From contig NZ_CABPSQ010000003.1 of assembly GCF_902459775.1 (NCBI RefSeq), forward strand, positions 496,001-560,000: 64,000 nt of DNA. The letters run 5' to 3'. Positions 8,927 through 17,505 of the stretch are shown in pieces; position 1 is the stretch's first letter; each line of letters begins with the position of its first letter. Source of the DNA: Pandoraea captiosa (GTDB lineage: Bacteria > Pseudomonadota > Gammaproteobacteria > Burkholderiales > Burkholderiaceae). A program made the position numbers and the translations under genes. Below the pieces are notes generated by a model. It was not told where the DNA came from. It ran no database searches and worked only from the letters and a program-made list of their open reading frames with translations.

Positions 8927-10189
8927 TCAGGCCGCCTTCTTCTTGAACAGGTCGTGCAGCACCGGGTAGATTTCCGCCGCTTCCATGATGCGTTGCATCG
9001 CGAAATTCGGATGTTGCTGCTTGACCGACAGATACTCGTTCCACAGATTCTGCGGCTCGGCGCTCGCCACCTCCACGTAGGCGAAGTACTGCACGGCCGG
9101 CATGATCGATTGCATCAGAATGTCGCGGCAGATGGGCGAATCCCCGTCCCAGTTGTCGCCGTCGGAGACCTGCGCGCCGTAGATGTTCCAGTCGCTTGGC
9201 GAGTACCGGTCCGCGATGATCTCGTTCATCAGCTTGAGCGCACTGGAGACCACGGTCCCCCCCGACTCGCGCGCGTAAAAGAAGTCGTCTTCATTGACCT
9301 CTTTCGCCGTCGTGTGGTGTCGAATGAGCACCAGGTCGATGCGTTCGTAGTTATGCCGCAGAAACAAGTAGAGCAGCATGAAGAACCGCTTGGCCAGATC
9401 CTTGCGGCTCTGATCCATGGAACCCGAGACGTCCATCAGGCAGAACATAACGGCCTGTGCCTGCGGACGCGGCTGCATGATCCGGTTCGAATACCGCAAA
9501 TCGAGTTTCTCGATGTACGGAATCGCCTCGACACGCGTGCGCAGATGGGTGATCTCATGCGCGAGCGCCAGCGCACGCGGCGACGTGTCGCCCTCGCGCG
9601 AGACGATGTCCTCGTACTCGGCCTCGAGCTCACGCAACTGCTTGCGATAGGGCGCGGTAAGCGCGATGCGGCGGCCCAGCGAACTGCGCATCGTGCGAAT
9701 GACGTTGAGGTTCGACGGCGTGCCGTCAATCGAATAGCCCGCGCGAACCTTGCGGAACTCCGGGATCTGCGCGAGCCGGCGTTTCGCGAGGTCCGGCAGG
9801 GCCATGTCCTCGAAGAAGAATTTCAGGAACTCCTCTCGCGAGAGGTTGAAGACGAAGTCGTCCTCCCCCTCTCCCGAGTCGCTGGCGCGGCTGCCGCCGC
9901 CACCGGCGCCCGACGGCGGACGCTCGAAATTGTCGCCCACCACGAACTCGCGATTGCCGGGATGCACCATCTCCCGCCGCCCGCCGGGCCCGTGGTGGAA
10001 CAACGGTTCCGAAATGTCCTTCACCGGGATCGAGACCTGTCCGCTGCCATCGATATCGGTAATCTTGCGCCCAGCCACCGCCTTCGCTACCGCGCGACGA
10101 ATCTGATCGCGGTAGCGTTTGATAAAGCGCTGCTGGTTGATCGCGCTTTTGTTCTTGCCGTTTTGCCGTCTGTCGATGATTGCTGACAT
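8927..10189 (-). CDS. yeaH: YeaH/YhbH family protein (DUF444, VWA-like)
   Basis: A cytoplasmic protein of 420 residues. The N-terminus (SAIIDRRQNGKNKSAINQQR) is typical of DUF444. A von Willebrand A-like domain in the second half carries the metal-site motif DVSGSMDQSRKDLAKRF. In E. coli, YeaH works with the kinase YeaG under nitrogen starvation and stress, though its activity is not defined. The gene lies between prkA (36 bases upstream) and spoVR (35 bases downstream), the conserved order. A mid-N-terminal GAGGGGSRASDSGEGE stretch is a flexible acidic linker. Confidence 0.94.
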   Translation of the reverse strand: MSAIIDRRQNGKNKSAINQQRFIKRYRDQIRRAVAKAVAGRKITDIDGSGQVSIPVKDISEPLFHHGPGGRREMVHPGNREFVVGDNFERPPSGAGGGGSRASDSGEGEDDFVFNLSREEFLKFFFEDMALPDLAKRRLAQIPEFRKVRAGYSIDGTPSNLNVIRTMRSSLGRRIALTAPYRKQLRELEAEYEDIVSREGDTSPRALALAHEITHLRTRVEAIPYIEKLDLRYSNRIMQPRPQAQAVMFCLMDVSGSMDQSRKDLAKRFFMLLYLFLRHNYERIDLVLIRHHTTAKEVNEDDFFYARESGGTVVSSALKLMNEIIADRYSPSDWNIYGAQVSDGDNWDGDSPICRDILMQSIMPAVQYFAYVEVASAEPQNLWNEYLSVKQQHPNFAMQRIMEAAEIYPVLHDLFKKKAA

Positions 10190-10225
10190 AGTGGCCCCGA
10201 TTGGTTGCAACGGTTGCTACGGTCG

Positions 10226-12148
10226 TTACGAGGATTTGCGCACGCGCAGGTACCATTCCACCAGCAGGCGGACCTGCTTGGGCGTATAGCCCTTTTCCAC
10301 CATGCGATTGACGAAGTTGGCGTGCTTTTCCTGATCCTCCTTCGAAGACTTCGCGTTGAAGGAAATCACCGGCAGCAGGTCCTCGGTGGTCGAGAACATG
10401 CGTTTTTCGATGACCGCACGCAACTTTTCGTAACTCGTCCAGAGCGGATTCTTGCCCGCGTTGTTGGCGCGCGCACGCAGCACGAAGTTGACGATCTCGT
10501 TGCGGAAGTCCTTCGGGTTGGTGATCCCGGCCGGCTTCTCGACCTTTTCCAACTCGTCGTTGAGCGCCGTGCGGTCCAGAATTTCGCCGGTGTTCGGATC
10601 GCGGTACTCCTGATCCTGAATCCAAAGATCGGCGAAGTTCACATAGCGATCAAAGATGTTCTGGCCGTACTCGGAATACGACTCCAGGTACGCGGTCTGA
10701 ATCTCCTTGCCGATGAACTCCACGAACGGCGCCGTCAGATACTCCTTGATATAGGCCAGATAGCGCTTCTCGACTTCACCCGGATACTGTTCGCGCTCGA
10801 TCTGCTGCTCAAGCACGTACAGCATGTGCACCGGGTTGGCCGCGACTTCCGTGTTATCGAAGTTGAAGACTTTCGAGAGCACCTTGAAAGCGAAACGCGT
10901 GGACATCCCTGTCATCCCCTCGTCCACCCCGGCATAGTCGCGATACTCCTGATACGACTTGGCCTTCGGGTCAATGTCCTTGAGGTTTTCACCGTCGTAG
11001 ACACGGACCTTGGAGAAGATGTTGGAATTCTCGGGCTCCTTCAGACGCGTGAGCACGGCGAACTGCGCCAGCATCTTGAGTACGTTCGGCGCGCGCGGGG
11101 CATTGGCGAGCGAACTGTTCTTGACCAGCTTCTCGTAGATCTTCACCTCGTCGGTCACGCGCAGGCAATACGGCACCTTCACGATGTAAATACGATCGAG
11201 GAAAGCTTCGTTATTGCGGTTGCCCTTGAAGCTTTGCCACTCCGCTTCGTTCGAGTGCGCGAGCACGATACCGTCGAACGGAATCGCACCGAACCCCTCC
11301 GTGCCCTTGTAGTTGCCTTCCTGTGTGGCAGTGAGCAACGGGTGGAGCACCTTGATCGGCGCCTTGAACATTTCGACGAATTCGAGCAGCCCCCGGTTGG
11401 CCAGGCACAAGCCGCCCGAATAGGAATACGCGTCAGGATCGTCCTGCGGATACTCCTCCAGTTTGCGAATATCGACCTTGCCGACCAGCGACGAGATGTC
11501 CTGGTTGTTTTCGTCTCCCGGCTCGGTTTTGGCGATGGCGATTTGTTGCAGCACCGAAGGCCGCACCTTCACCACACGGAACTTGGTGATGTCGCCGTTG
11601 AATTCGTTAAGCCGCTTGGTGGCCCACGGTGACGGGATCGTATTCAGATACCGTATCGGGATGCCGAAGTCCTCTTCCAGAATCTTGCCGTCTTCCTCAG
11701 GCGAGAACAGACCCAAAGGCGACTCGTGCACTGGCGATCCCTTCAGGCAATAGATGGGCACGTCTTCCATCAACGCCTTGAGCTTCTCGGCCAGCGACGA
11801 CTTGCCGCCGCCCGGGGGCCCGAGCAGGTACAGAATCTGTTTGCGCTCTTCGAGTCCCTGCGCCGCGTGTTTGAAGAACGAGACGATTTGCTCGATCGTG
11901 TCTTCCATGCCGTAGAAGTCACGGAAGGCAGGATAGATCTTGATAATCTTGTTGGAGAACAGCCGCGAGAGTCGCGGGTCGTGATGCGTATCGATCAGCT
12001 CGGGTTCGCCGATCGCGCGCAACATGCGCTCGGCTGCCGTCGCATACGCAGTCGAGTCCTTCTTACAGATCTCCAGATATTCCTGGATGCTGTATTCCTC
12101 TTCCCTGCGTGCTTCGAAACGTGTCGTGTAGTGGCTGAAAATATCCAT
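10226..12148 (-). CDS. prkA: PrkA-family serine protein kinase (YeaG)
   Basis: A cytoplasmic AAA+-like protein with a C-terminal PrkA kinase region, 640 residues against 644 for E. coli YeaG. Walker A LLGPPGGGKSS lies at residues 108-118. The ATG at 12148 is preceded by GGTGAGG and yields the conserved start MDIFSHYTTRFEARREEEYS. It heads a run with yeaH, spoVR and probably the VOC gene. In enterobacteria the operon answers to nitrogen limitation, but I find no sigma-54 site (TGGCAC-N5-TTGC) in the leader here. A sigma-70-like promoter is proposed at 12363-12391. Confidence 0.95.
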   Translation of the reverse strand: MDIFSHYTTRFEARREEEYSIQEYLEICKKDSTAYATAAERMLRAIGEPELIDTHHDPRLSRLFSNKIIKIYPAFRDFYGMEDTIEQIVSFFKHAAQGLEERKQILYLLGPPGGGKSSLAEKLKALMEDVPIYCLKGSPVHESPLGLFSPEEDGKILEEDFGIPIRYLNTIPSPWATKRLNEFNGDITKFRVVKVRPSVLQQIAIAKTEPGDENNQDISSLVGKVDIRKLEEYPQDDPDAYSYSGGLCLANRGLLEFVEMFKAPIKVLHPLLTATQEGNYKGTEGFGAIPFDGIVLAHSNEAEWQSFKGNRNNEAFLDRIYIVKVPYCLRVTDEVKIYEKLVKNSSLANAPRAPNVLKMLAQFAVLTRLKEPENSNIFSKVRVYDGENLKDIDPKAKSYQEYRDYAGVDEGMTGMSTRFAFKVLSKVFNFDNTEVAANPVHMLYVLEQQIEREQYPGEVEKRYLAYIKEYLTAPFVEFIGKEIQTAYLESYSEYGQNIFDRYVNFADLWIQDQEYRDPNTGEILDRTALNDELEKVEKPAGITNPKDFRNEIVNFVLRARANNAGKNPLWTSYEKLRAVIEKRMFSTTEDLLPVISFNAKSSKEDQEKHANFVNRMVEKGYTPKQVRLLVEWYLRVRKSS

Positions 12149-12362
12149 ATGCCTCACCCCCGCTTCATCGGAAAACATCGCGACGCGATGCCCGCTCTGT
12201 TGCCTAAGACCCGGATGACTGCGCAATGGTTTCGACCTGGCTCACTGCATGCCGGAGCGACTGACGCGAAACCTTTCGCACTGTCTCCTCCCTTACATGA
12301 ACGACTCAAAATCGGTTTAGGTTGACTTTAAACTTGTCAGTAAAAATTGCAACCGTTAACTC

Positions 12363-12391
12363 ATCATATGCACAAACAAAAAAACTGTCGC
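12363..12391 (-). promoter_or_regulatory. candidate sigma-70 promoter for prkA operon
   Basis: On the minus strand GCGACA (12386-12391) and TATGAT (12363-12368) are 17 bases apart. It would give a leader of about 200 bases. The -35 match is only partial. Confidence 0.35.
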
Positions 12392-12994
12392 TACATATTT
12401 TCCGCAGCGCTAAGCATTCTCGATAACCCGCACGCCACAAGGGTTTCCGCGCACTCTACGCAATGCGCACGTCAAGCGAGATAGGTCAAAAATCGAGCGA
12501 GTTTTGGCGCCTTCACCCACGCAAAGCGCACTCGGGTTTGCCTGCATCGAAAACCGTTTTAGCTTGACGGCCATTTATTAAGGATTCCTATGTATCAAGA
12601 AAATTACACGAACGAATTCGAAGCACGGTATGCGAAGTTTTCGGGAAAAAAAGTGGGAGGCCCGACGACGTCGACGAAGCCGAAGACGTGGGCGCGAGAT
12701 GAGTGCTTTCCTGTCGAGGCGTCGCGGCTGCGCAAAGTCGCGAAGGTCGTGCGATCGACATGCGGCTGCACATGTTCGTCGCCAGCGGAAAGTCGACGAT
12801 GGACGGTTGTCTGAACGGACTACCTCCTCCTTGCAAATCGCCGATCTCTGGAATGAAGCGAACAACGTGCCAGACGAGCGGCCTTGAAAGCATGTTACGC
12901 CGGTTCACCGAAATCTGCTGTGCGGAATATGTAACGTGTTGTGAGTCGTCCTCGCGTGCCCACTCGGGCACTTACCCGGACTGGCCGATGGCAA

Positions 12995-13022
12995 GCGACG
13001 TCCGACCGATTCATGCCATAAT
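12995..13022 (+). promoter_or_regulatory. candidate promoter of zinc importer operon
   Basis: GCGACG (12995-13000) and CATAAT (13017-13022) are separated by 16 bases. The -10 overlaps the palindrome at 13020-13038, as expected for a repressed promoter. Confidence 0.4.
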
Positions 13023-13038
13023 GCAACCTTGTTGCATT
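13020..13038. promoter_or_regulatory. palindromic operator, probable Zur-type box
   Basis: A perfect 19-bp palindrome has arms AATGCAAC and GTTGCATT around CTT. It overlaps the -10 region of the zinc importer operon, about 57 bases before the first start codon. Zinc importers of Proteobacteria are usually repressed by Zur through such inverted repeats. The assignment to Zur is by context. Confidence 0.6.
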
Positions 13039-13094
13039 TAGGACATATCTGAGACACAGTTGCTCAGTGTGTCCGGGCGTCACCCGACTTATTC

Positions 13095-13217
13095 ATGATT
13101 CGCTTCTCTGTTTGGCTCTACCGTCTCGCTGGCTGGGAACGCACGGCACTTATGCTGCTCGTGCTTGTCCCCCTCTGGGCGCTCGTTTTCTGGGCACTGA
13201 AAGGAGTCGCCTCGTGA
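13095..13217 (+). CDS. 40-residue single-span membrane microprotein, coupled to the importer ATPase
   Basis: Reading from the ATG at 13095 gives a 40-residue protein with a basic, aromatic N-terminus (MIRFSVWLYRLAGWER) and one strongly hydrophobic helix (about residues 17-36). Its TGA overlaps the GTG start of the ATPase gene (GTGA), and the ribosome site for that gene, AAGGAG at 13200-13205, lies inside this frame. That arrangement indicates translational coupling. It sits directly downstream of the Zur-like operator, so it is the first gene of the zinc operon. I do not recognise the family. It could be a small accessory subunit or merely a leader peptide. Its own ribosome site is weak. Confidence 0.6.
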   Translation: MIRFSVWLYRLAGWERTALMLLVLVPLWALVFWALKGVAS

Positions 13218-14041
13218 TCGGATGCCAGGACCTTTCGGTCCATTTCGGGCCGAATGTCGCGCTCGAGGGCGTGAGCGCCACCTTCGCGCCGGGCGTGCTC
13301 TCTGCGGTCGTGGGCCCCAATGGGGGCGGCAAGACTACGCTGCTGCGCGCACTTGCCGGGCTGCAAAAGACGTCACGCGGCAAAGTCGTGTGCGACGGGC
13401 CGGTGGCCTATCTGTCGCAACGCCCCGAGACGGATCACCGTTTCCCGATGTGCGTGGAGGAGTACGTCCTCACGGGCACGTGGCGTCGCACGGGCGATGC
13501 CGGCCGCCTGGGGCGCGAGGAGTTCGCGCGCGCCATCGATGCGCTCGCCCGCGTCGGCCTGGCGGACAAGCGCGCGCAGGCGCTGGAAGTCTTGTCCGGC
13601 GGTCAATGGCAGCGTGCCCGCTTCGCGCGCCTGATCGTCGAAGATGCGCCCATCGTTTTGCTGGATGAACCCCTGACCGGCATCGACGTGCCCTCGGCGG
13701 AACTGTTGCTGGCCCTGCTGGATCAATGGCGCAACGAGGGGCGTACCGTGGTGACCGTTCTGCACGACCTGCCGCTGGTGCTCGAACGTTTCGCGCACGT
13801 GGTCGTGATGGCGGGGCGCCTGGTGGCGTCGGGCGCACCGGCGGACTGCCTGCACAGCGGATTTGCGTCCGCGAACGGCGCAGGTGGAGGCGCCCTCGGC
13901 GGGCTGGCGGGCGCGGGGGGGTACACCGCTTTCGCGGCAAACCCGCCGCTGCCGAGCGTGCCGAACCTGCCGCCGTCCCAGCCGTCCCAGCCGTCGCGGG
14001 CGGCCAGCGTCGTCCTCCCGTTGCCGGGAGATCGTCAATGA
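13214..14041 (+). CDS. aztA: zinc ABC transporter ATP-binding protein (AztA/ZnuC-like)
   Basis: A cytoplasmic ATPase of 275 residues driving metal import. Walker A GPNGGGKTT is at about 35-43, the signature LSGGQWQRARFAR near 133-145, Walker B IVLLDEP, and the H-loop in VVTVLHDLPLVL. The GTG start at 13214 is supported by AAGGAG eight bases upstream and by overlap with the microprotein stop; extension in frame past it gives unlike sequence. The last 65 residues form an odd Gly/Ala- then Pro/Ser-rich tail with a triple 9-bp repeat (PSQPSQPSR), absent from typical homologues. Its stop overlaps the permease start (ATGA). Confidence 0.88.
   Translation: MIGCQDLSVHFGPNVALEGVSATFAPGVLSAVVGPNGGGKTTLLRALAGLQKTSRGKVVCDGPVAYLSQRPETDHRFPMCVEEYVLTGTWRRTGDAGRLGREEFARAIDALARVGLADKRAQALEVLSGGQWQRARFARLIVEDAPIVLLDEPLTGIDVPSAELLLALLDQWRNEGRTVVTVLHDLPLVLERFAHVVVMAGRLVASGAPADCLHSGFASANGAGGGALGGLAGAGGYTAFAANPPLPSVPNLPPSQPSQPSRAASVVLPLPGDRQ
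13973..13999. repeat. three 9-bp repeats in the ATPase C-terminal tail
   Basis: CCGTCCCAG, CCGTCCCAG and CCGTCGCGG stand in tandem and encode PSQ PSQ PSR near the end of the ATPase gene. Confidence 0.8.
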
Positions 14042-14901
14042 GCGCACTGCTCGACCTGATCGTCGGTCCGTTCGCGGAATTCGACTTCATGCGGCATGCC
14101 CTCGTGGGCAGTCTGGCGCTATCGCTCGGCTGCACGCCCGTCGGGGTGTTCCTGCTGCTGCGCCGCATGAGCCTGATGGGCGACTCGCTCTCGCACGCGG
14201 TGCTGCCGGGCGCGGCCGTCGGCTATCTGATCGGCGGCCTGTCGCTGCCCTGGATGGCCGGAGGCGGCATGATCGCGGGGCTGCTCGTCGCCCTGCTTGC
14301 CGGCCTTTCGAGCCGACGCACCCGACTCGACGAAGGGGCGTCGTTTGCCGGTTTCTATCTACTGGCGCTCGCGGGCGGCGTGGTGATCGTGTCGAAGTGG
14401 GGGAACAGCGTCGACCTGATGAATCTGCTGTTCGGCTCGGTCCTGGCCGTGGACGACCCGTCGCTGATTCTCGTGGCGGCAATTACCACGGTAACGCTGC
14501 TCTGGTTCGGCTGGCACTATCGCGGTCTGGTGCTCGACAGCGCGGACCCGACGTTCCTCGGGCAGGGTCAGGGCAGGGGGGTGATGCGGTATCACCTCGG
14601 CTTTACCGTGCTGACGGTGATGAATCTCGTCGCGGGCTTTCAGGCCATGGGCACGCTCATGGCCGTGGGCCTGATGATGCTCCCCGCCGCGACCGCGCGC
14701 CTGATTGCGCGCACGCTGCCCGGCATGCTGCTGGCCGCGTGGCTGGTCGCCAGCGCGTCGAGCGTGATCGGATTGCTGGTTTCGTACTATCTGGCCTGCC
14801 CGTCAGGGCCGGCCATCGTTTTGACGGCAGGTGTCGCCTACTTGAGCGCGCTGCTTGTTTCGCCGGGCACGACCAATACTGCAAAGGCTTCGGCGCTTTA
14901 A
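14038..14901 (+). CDS. aztB: zinc ABC transporter permease (AztB/ZnuB-like)
   Basis: An inner-membrane permease of the ABC-3 family, 287 residues with about eight hydrophobic segments. Family marks are RRMSLMGDSLSHAVLPGAA near the N-terminus and GTLMAVGLMMLPAATARL in the second half. It overlaps the ATPase gene by four bases and precedes the binding-protein gene by 12. The import direction follows from the linked periplasmic receptor. Confidence 0.9.
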   Translation: MSALLDLIVGPFAEFDFMRHALVGSLALSLGCTPVGVFLLLRRMSLMGDSLSHAVLPGAAVGYLIGGLSLPWMAGGGMIAGLLVALLAGLSSRRTRLDEGASFAGFYLLALAGGVVIVSKWGNSVDLMNLLFGSVLAVDDPSLILVAAITTVTLLWFGWHYRGLVLDSADPTFLGQGQGRGVMRYHLGFTVLTVMNLVAGFQAMGTLMAVGLMMLPAATARLIARTLPGMLLAAWLVASASSVIGLLVSYYLACPSGPAIVLTAGVAYLSALLVSPGTTNTAKASAL

Positions 14902-14913
14902 GAGAGGGAAACA

Positions 14914-15873
14914 ATGTTCGGATTGAGTCAACGGGGCAAGCCGCAAGGCAAATCGCGGCCCGGCGCACGATTTTCTGCCGCGCTCGTCGGTGTTTTTGCC
15001 GCCATGTTCGCGCTGGCATTGACGTTCGCCACACCGGCGCGCGCGCAGGACACGCGGCTACCGGTCGGCGTGAGCTTCAGCATTCTGGCCGACATCGTGA
15101 AGTCCGTCGGCGGCGACCGTATCGATGTCACCTCCCTCGTCGGCCCGGATCAGGACACCCATACCTACGAACCGACCCCGGCCGACGTGGCCAGGCTGTC
15201 GGGCACCAAGCTGTTCTTCGTCAACGGTCTGGGTTTCGAAGGCTGGCTGCCTCGCCTGATGAAATCGAGCCACTATCCCGGCCAGCTCGTCACGGTCACC
15301 AAGGGCCTGAAACCCCGTACGATGGTCGACGACGGCAAGACCGTGACCGATCCGCACATGTTTCAGGACCCCGAGCGCGTGAAGACGATGGTGGACAACA
15401 TTGCCGCCGCACTCTCGCAGGCCGACCCGGCTGGCGCCAGCTACTACGCCGAGCGCGCCAAAAACTACCGTGGCGCGCTGGACGACCTGATCAAATGGGC
15501 CGACAAGCAGTTGGCAGCCATTCCGCCCTCGCGGCGCGTGGTGCTCACCTCGCATGACGCTTTCGGCTATCTCGGCCAGCGCTTCAGCATAAAGTTCCTC
15601 GCGCCGGAAGGCGTGTCGACGGAGAGCGAAGCGAGCGCCAAGGACGTGGCGAACCTGATTCGCGTGATCCGCCGCACGGGCATCCGGGCGGTATTCATGG
15701 AAAACATTTCCAATCCGCGTCTGGTGCAACGCATTGCGCACGATGCCAAAGTCACGGTCGACGGCAAGCTGTACTCCGACGCCCTGTCGAAGAACCCGGA
15801 AGCGACGACCTATCTGCAGTTGTTCCAATACAACATCCGGGCGCTCGCCACGGCCATGAAGGACAACCGCTGA
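14914..15873 (+). CDS. aztC: zinc/manganese ABC transporter substrate-binding protein, AztC-like
   Basis: A periplasmic cluster A-I metal receptor of 319 residues. A signal peptide runs to about residue 45 (TPARAQD). Likely metal ligands are the His in DQDTHTYEP, in DPHMFQDP and in TSHDAFGYL, plus an Asp in DGKLYSDAL. The set His-His-His-Asp, together with STESEASAKDV and the C-terminal YLQLFQYN, resembles zinc-binding AztC more than ZnuA, which has a His-rich loop that is absent here. Manganese cannot be excluded from sequence alone. Ribosome site GAGAGGGA precedes the ATG. Confidence 0.85.
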   Translation: MFGLSQRGKPQGKSRPGARFSAALVGVFAAMFALALTFATPARAQDTRLPVGVSFSILADIVKSVGGDRIDVTSLVGPDQDTHTYEPTPADVARLSGTKLFFVNGLGFEGWLPRLMKSSHYPGQLVTVTKGLKPRTMVDDGKTVTDPHMFQDPERVKTMVDNIAAALSQADPAGASYYAERAKNYRGALDDLIKWADKQLAAIPPSRRVVLTSHDAFGYLGQRFSIKFLAPEGVSTESEASAKDVANLIRVIRRTGIRAVFMENISNPRLVQRIAHDAKVTVDGKLYSDALSKNPEATTYLQLFQYNIRALATAMKDNR

Positions 15874-15901
15874 TCGGCGGCAGGCTCTCCCGCCCCCGCA
15901 C

Positions 15902-15927
15902 GGTGCACGCGGTATAATGCGTGCACC
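15902..15927. promoter_or_regulatory. perfect 9-bp inverted repeat enclosing a TATAAT hexamer
   Basis: GGTGCACGC (15902-15910) and GCGTGCACC (15919-15927) flank eight bases containing TATAAT (15913-15918), a consensus -10. A good -35 at the right distance is missing. It could be an operator on the miaB promoter or a hairpin at the end of the zinc operon message. Confidence 0.55.
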
Positions 15928-15959
15928 ACACACCGGCCCCGCTACGGAGGTCCGGACAG

Positions 15960-15978
15960 GCCGGCCATGCCGGCTTTT
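15960..15978 (+). terminator. terminator hairpin after the zinc importer operon
   Basis: A perfect 6-bp stem GCCGGC/GCCGGC with loop CAT is followed by TTTT. It lies 87 bases after the binding-protein stop and 100 before miaB. Confidence 0.6.
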
Positions 15979-16078
15979 GCGTTTGGGTCATCCCATTTCT
16001 CGCATGACCCGAGACTGAACCCCTGAAACACTCAATACGGACGCCCCCAGGTCAACCACTGCGAACGGCGCACACTCA

Positions 16079-17422
16079 ATGGCAAAAAAGATTTACATCA
16101 AGACGTTCGGCTGTCAGATGAACGAGTACGACTCCGACAAGATGGCGGACGTGCTCGGGGCTGCCGAAGGCCTCGAAAAGACGGATACCCCCGAAGACGC
16201 CGACGTCATTCTCTTTAACACCTGCTCGGTGCGCGAAAAGGCGCAGGAGAAAGTGTTCTCGGATCTGGGCCGCATGCGCGCCCTCAAGGAAATCAAGCCG
16301 GATCTGGTGATCGGCGTCGGTGGGTGCGTGGCCAGCCAGGAAGGCGCGGCCATCGTGCAGCGCGCCCCGTACGTGGACGTCGTGTTCGGGCCGCAAACCC
16401 TGCACCGACTGCCGCAGATGCTAGAAGCGCGCCGCGCCACGGGCCGCTCGCAGGTGGACATCTCCTTCCCGGAAATCGAGAAGTTCGATCACCTGCCGCC
16501 GGCCAAGGTCGAAGGCGCCACGGCATTTGTCTCGATCATGGAAGGCTGCTCGAAGTATTGCAGCTATTGCGTGGTGCCCTACACGCGCGGCGACGAAGTC
16601 TCACGCCCGTTCGAAGACGTGCTCACCGAGATCGCCGGACTGGCGGAACAGGGCGTGCGCGAAATCACGCTGCTCGGCCAGAACGTGAACGCCTATCGCG
16701 GTCTGATGGCAGACGGCGAAATCGCCGACTTCGCGCTGCTCATCGAGTATGTGGCCGAAGTGCCGGGCATCGAGCGCATTCGCTACACGACCAGCCATCC
16801 GAAGGAATTCACGCAGCGTCTGATCGACACCTACGCCAAGGTGCCCAAGCTCGTGAGCCATCTGCACCTGCCCGTGCAACACGGGGCCGATCGCGTGCTC
16901 TCGGCCATGAAGCGCGGCTATACGGTGCTGGAATACAAGTCGATCATCCGCCGTTTGCGCCAGGTGCGCCCGGACATGTCGATGTCGTCGGACTTCATCG
17001 TCGGCTTCCCCGGCGAGACGGAAGAGGACTTCGACAAGCTCATGGCGATGATCCACGAGATCGGTTACGACACCAGCTTCTCGTTCATTTACAGCCCGCG
17101 CCCGGGCACCCCGGCCGCGAACCTGCCGGACGACACGCCGCGCGAAGTGAAGCTGCGCCGCCTGCAACACCTGCAGGCCGTGATCGAGGAGAACGCCGCG
17201 CGTATCAGCCAGAGCATGGTGGGGTCGCGTCAGCGTATTCTGGTCGAAGGTGTTTCGCGCAAGGACCCGAACGAGCTGCAGGGCCGCACGGAAAACAACC
17301 GCGTGGTCAACTTCCCCGCGCCCGAGGCGCAACGCGCAGGGCTCATCGGGCAGATGACCGACGTCGTGATCACTTTCGCCTACCCGCACTCGCTGCGCGG
17401 CGAACTGGTCACCACGCACTGA
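16079..17422 (+). CDS. miaB: tRNA-2-methylthio-N6-dimethylallyladenosine synthase
   Basis: A radical-SAM enzyme that methylthiolates i6A37 of tRNAs reading UNN codons. Its 447 residues match the family length. The N-terminal UPF0004 domain supplies three cysteines for the auxiliary cluster (first in [13 protein letters not shown], second in [10 protein letters not shown], third in GGCVASQ). The radical-SAM motif CSKYCSYC lies near 155-162, and a TRAM domain ends the protein. It starts the conserved run miaB-phoH-ybeY-(chaC)-corC-lnt. Confidence 0.97.
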   Translation: MAKKIYIKTFGCQMNEYDSDKMADVLGAAEGLEKTDTPEDADVILFNTCSVREKAQEKVFSDLGRMRALKEIKPDLVIGVGGCVASQEGAAIVQRAPYVDVVFGPQTLHRLPQMLEARRATGRSQVDISFPEIEKFDHLPPAKVEGATAFVSIMEGCSKYCSYCVVPYTRGDEVSRPFEDVLTEIAGLAEQGVREITLLGQNVNAYRGLMADGEIADFALLIEYVAEVPGIERIRYTTSHPKEFTQRLIDTYAKVPKLVSHLHLPVQHGADRVLSAMKRGYTVLEYKSIIRRLRQVRPDMSMSSDFIVGFPGETEEDFDKLMAMIHEIGYDTSFSFIYSPRPGTPAANLPDDTPREVKLRRLQHLQAVIEENAARISQSMVGSRQRILVEGVSRKDPNELQGRTENNRVVNFPAPEAQRAGLIGQMTDVVITFAYPHSLRGELVTTH

Positions 17423-17505
17423 ACGACGGAATCACAGAACGATTGCGACAAAAAGACAGCGACAGAAAGACAGCGCGAAACTGAACGGACCGGCGGCAGA
17501 CAGGC

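Larger units (their letters stand above)
12149..13094. other. long intergenic region between prkA and zinc importer operons
   Basis: No convincing gene occupies these 946 bases, although short open frames exist on both strands. It contains a candidate minus-strand promoter for prkA (12363-12391), an AT-richer stretch around 12300-12420, and at the right end a promoter overlapped by a palindrome (13020-13038) that should control the zinc importer. A 74-codon frame from 12590, preceded by AAGGA, is left unannotated for lack of any family resemblance. Confidence 0.5.

Noticed and set aside
10205-11632. 475-codon open frame antisense to prkA
   Set aside because: Same cause: codon bias of prkA leaves the opposite strand free of stops.
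12149-12362. sigma-54 promoter for prkA
   Set aside because: The family is nitrogen-regulated in enterobacteria, but no GG/GC-spaced TGGCAC-TTGC pair was found.
12590-12814. 74-codon frame after AAGGA in the prkA-zinc operon gap
   Set aside because: The start region is attractive, but the rest is low-quality Arg/Ser/Cys-rich sequence with overlapping frames on both strands; no family resemblance.
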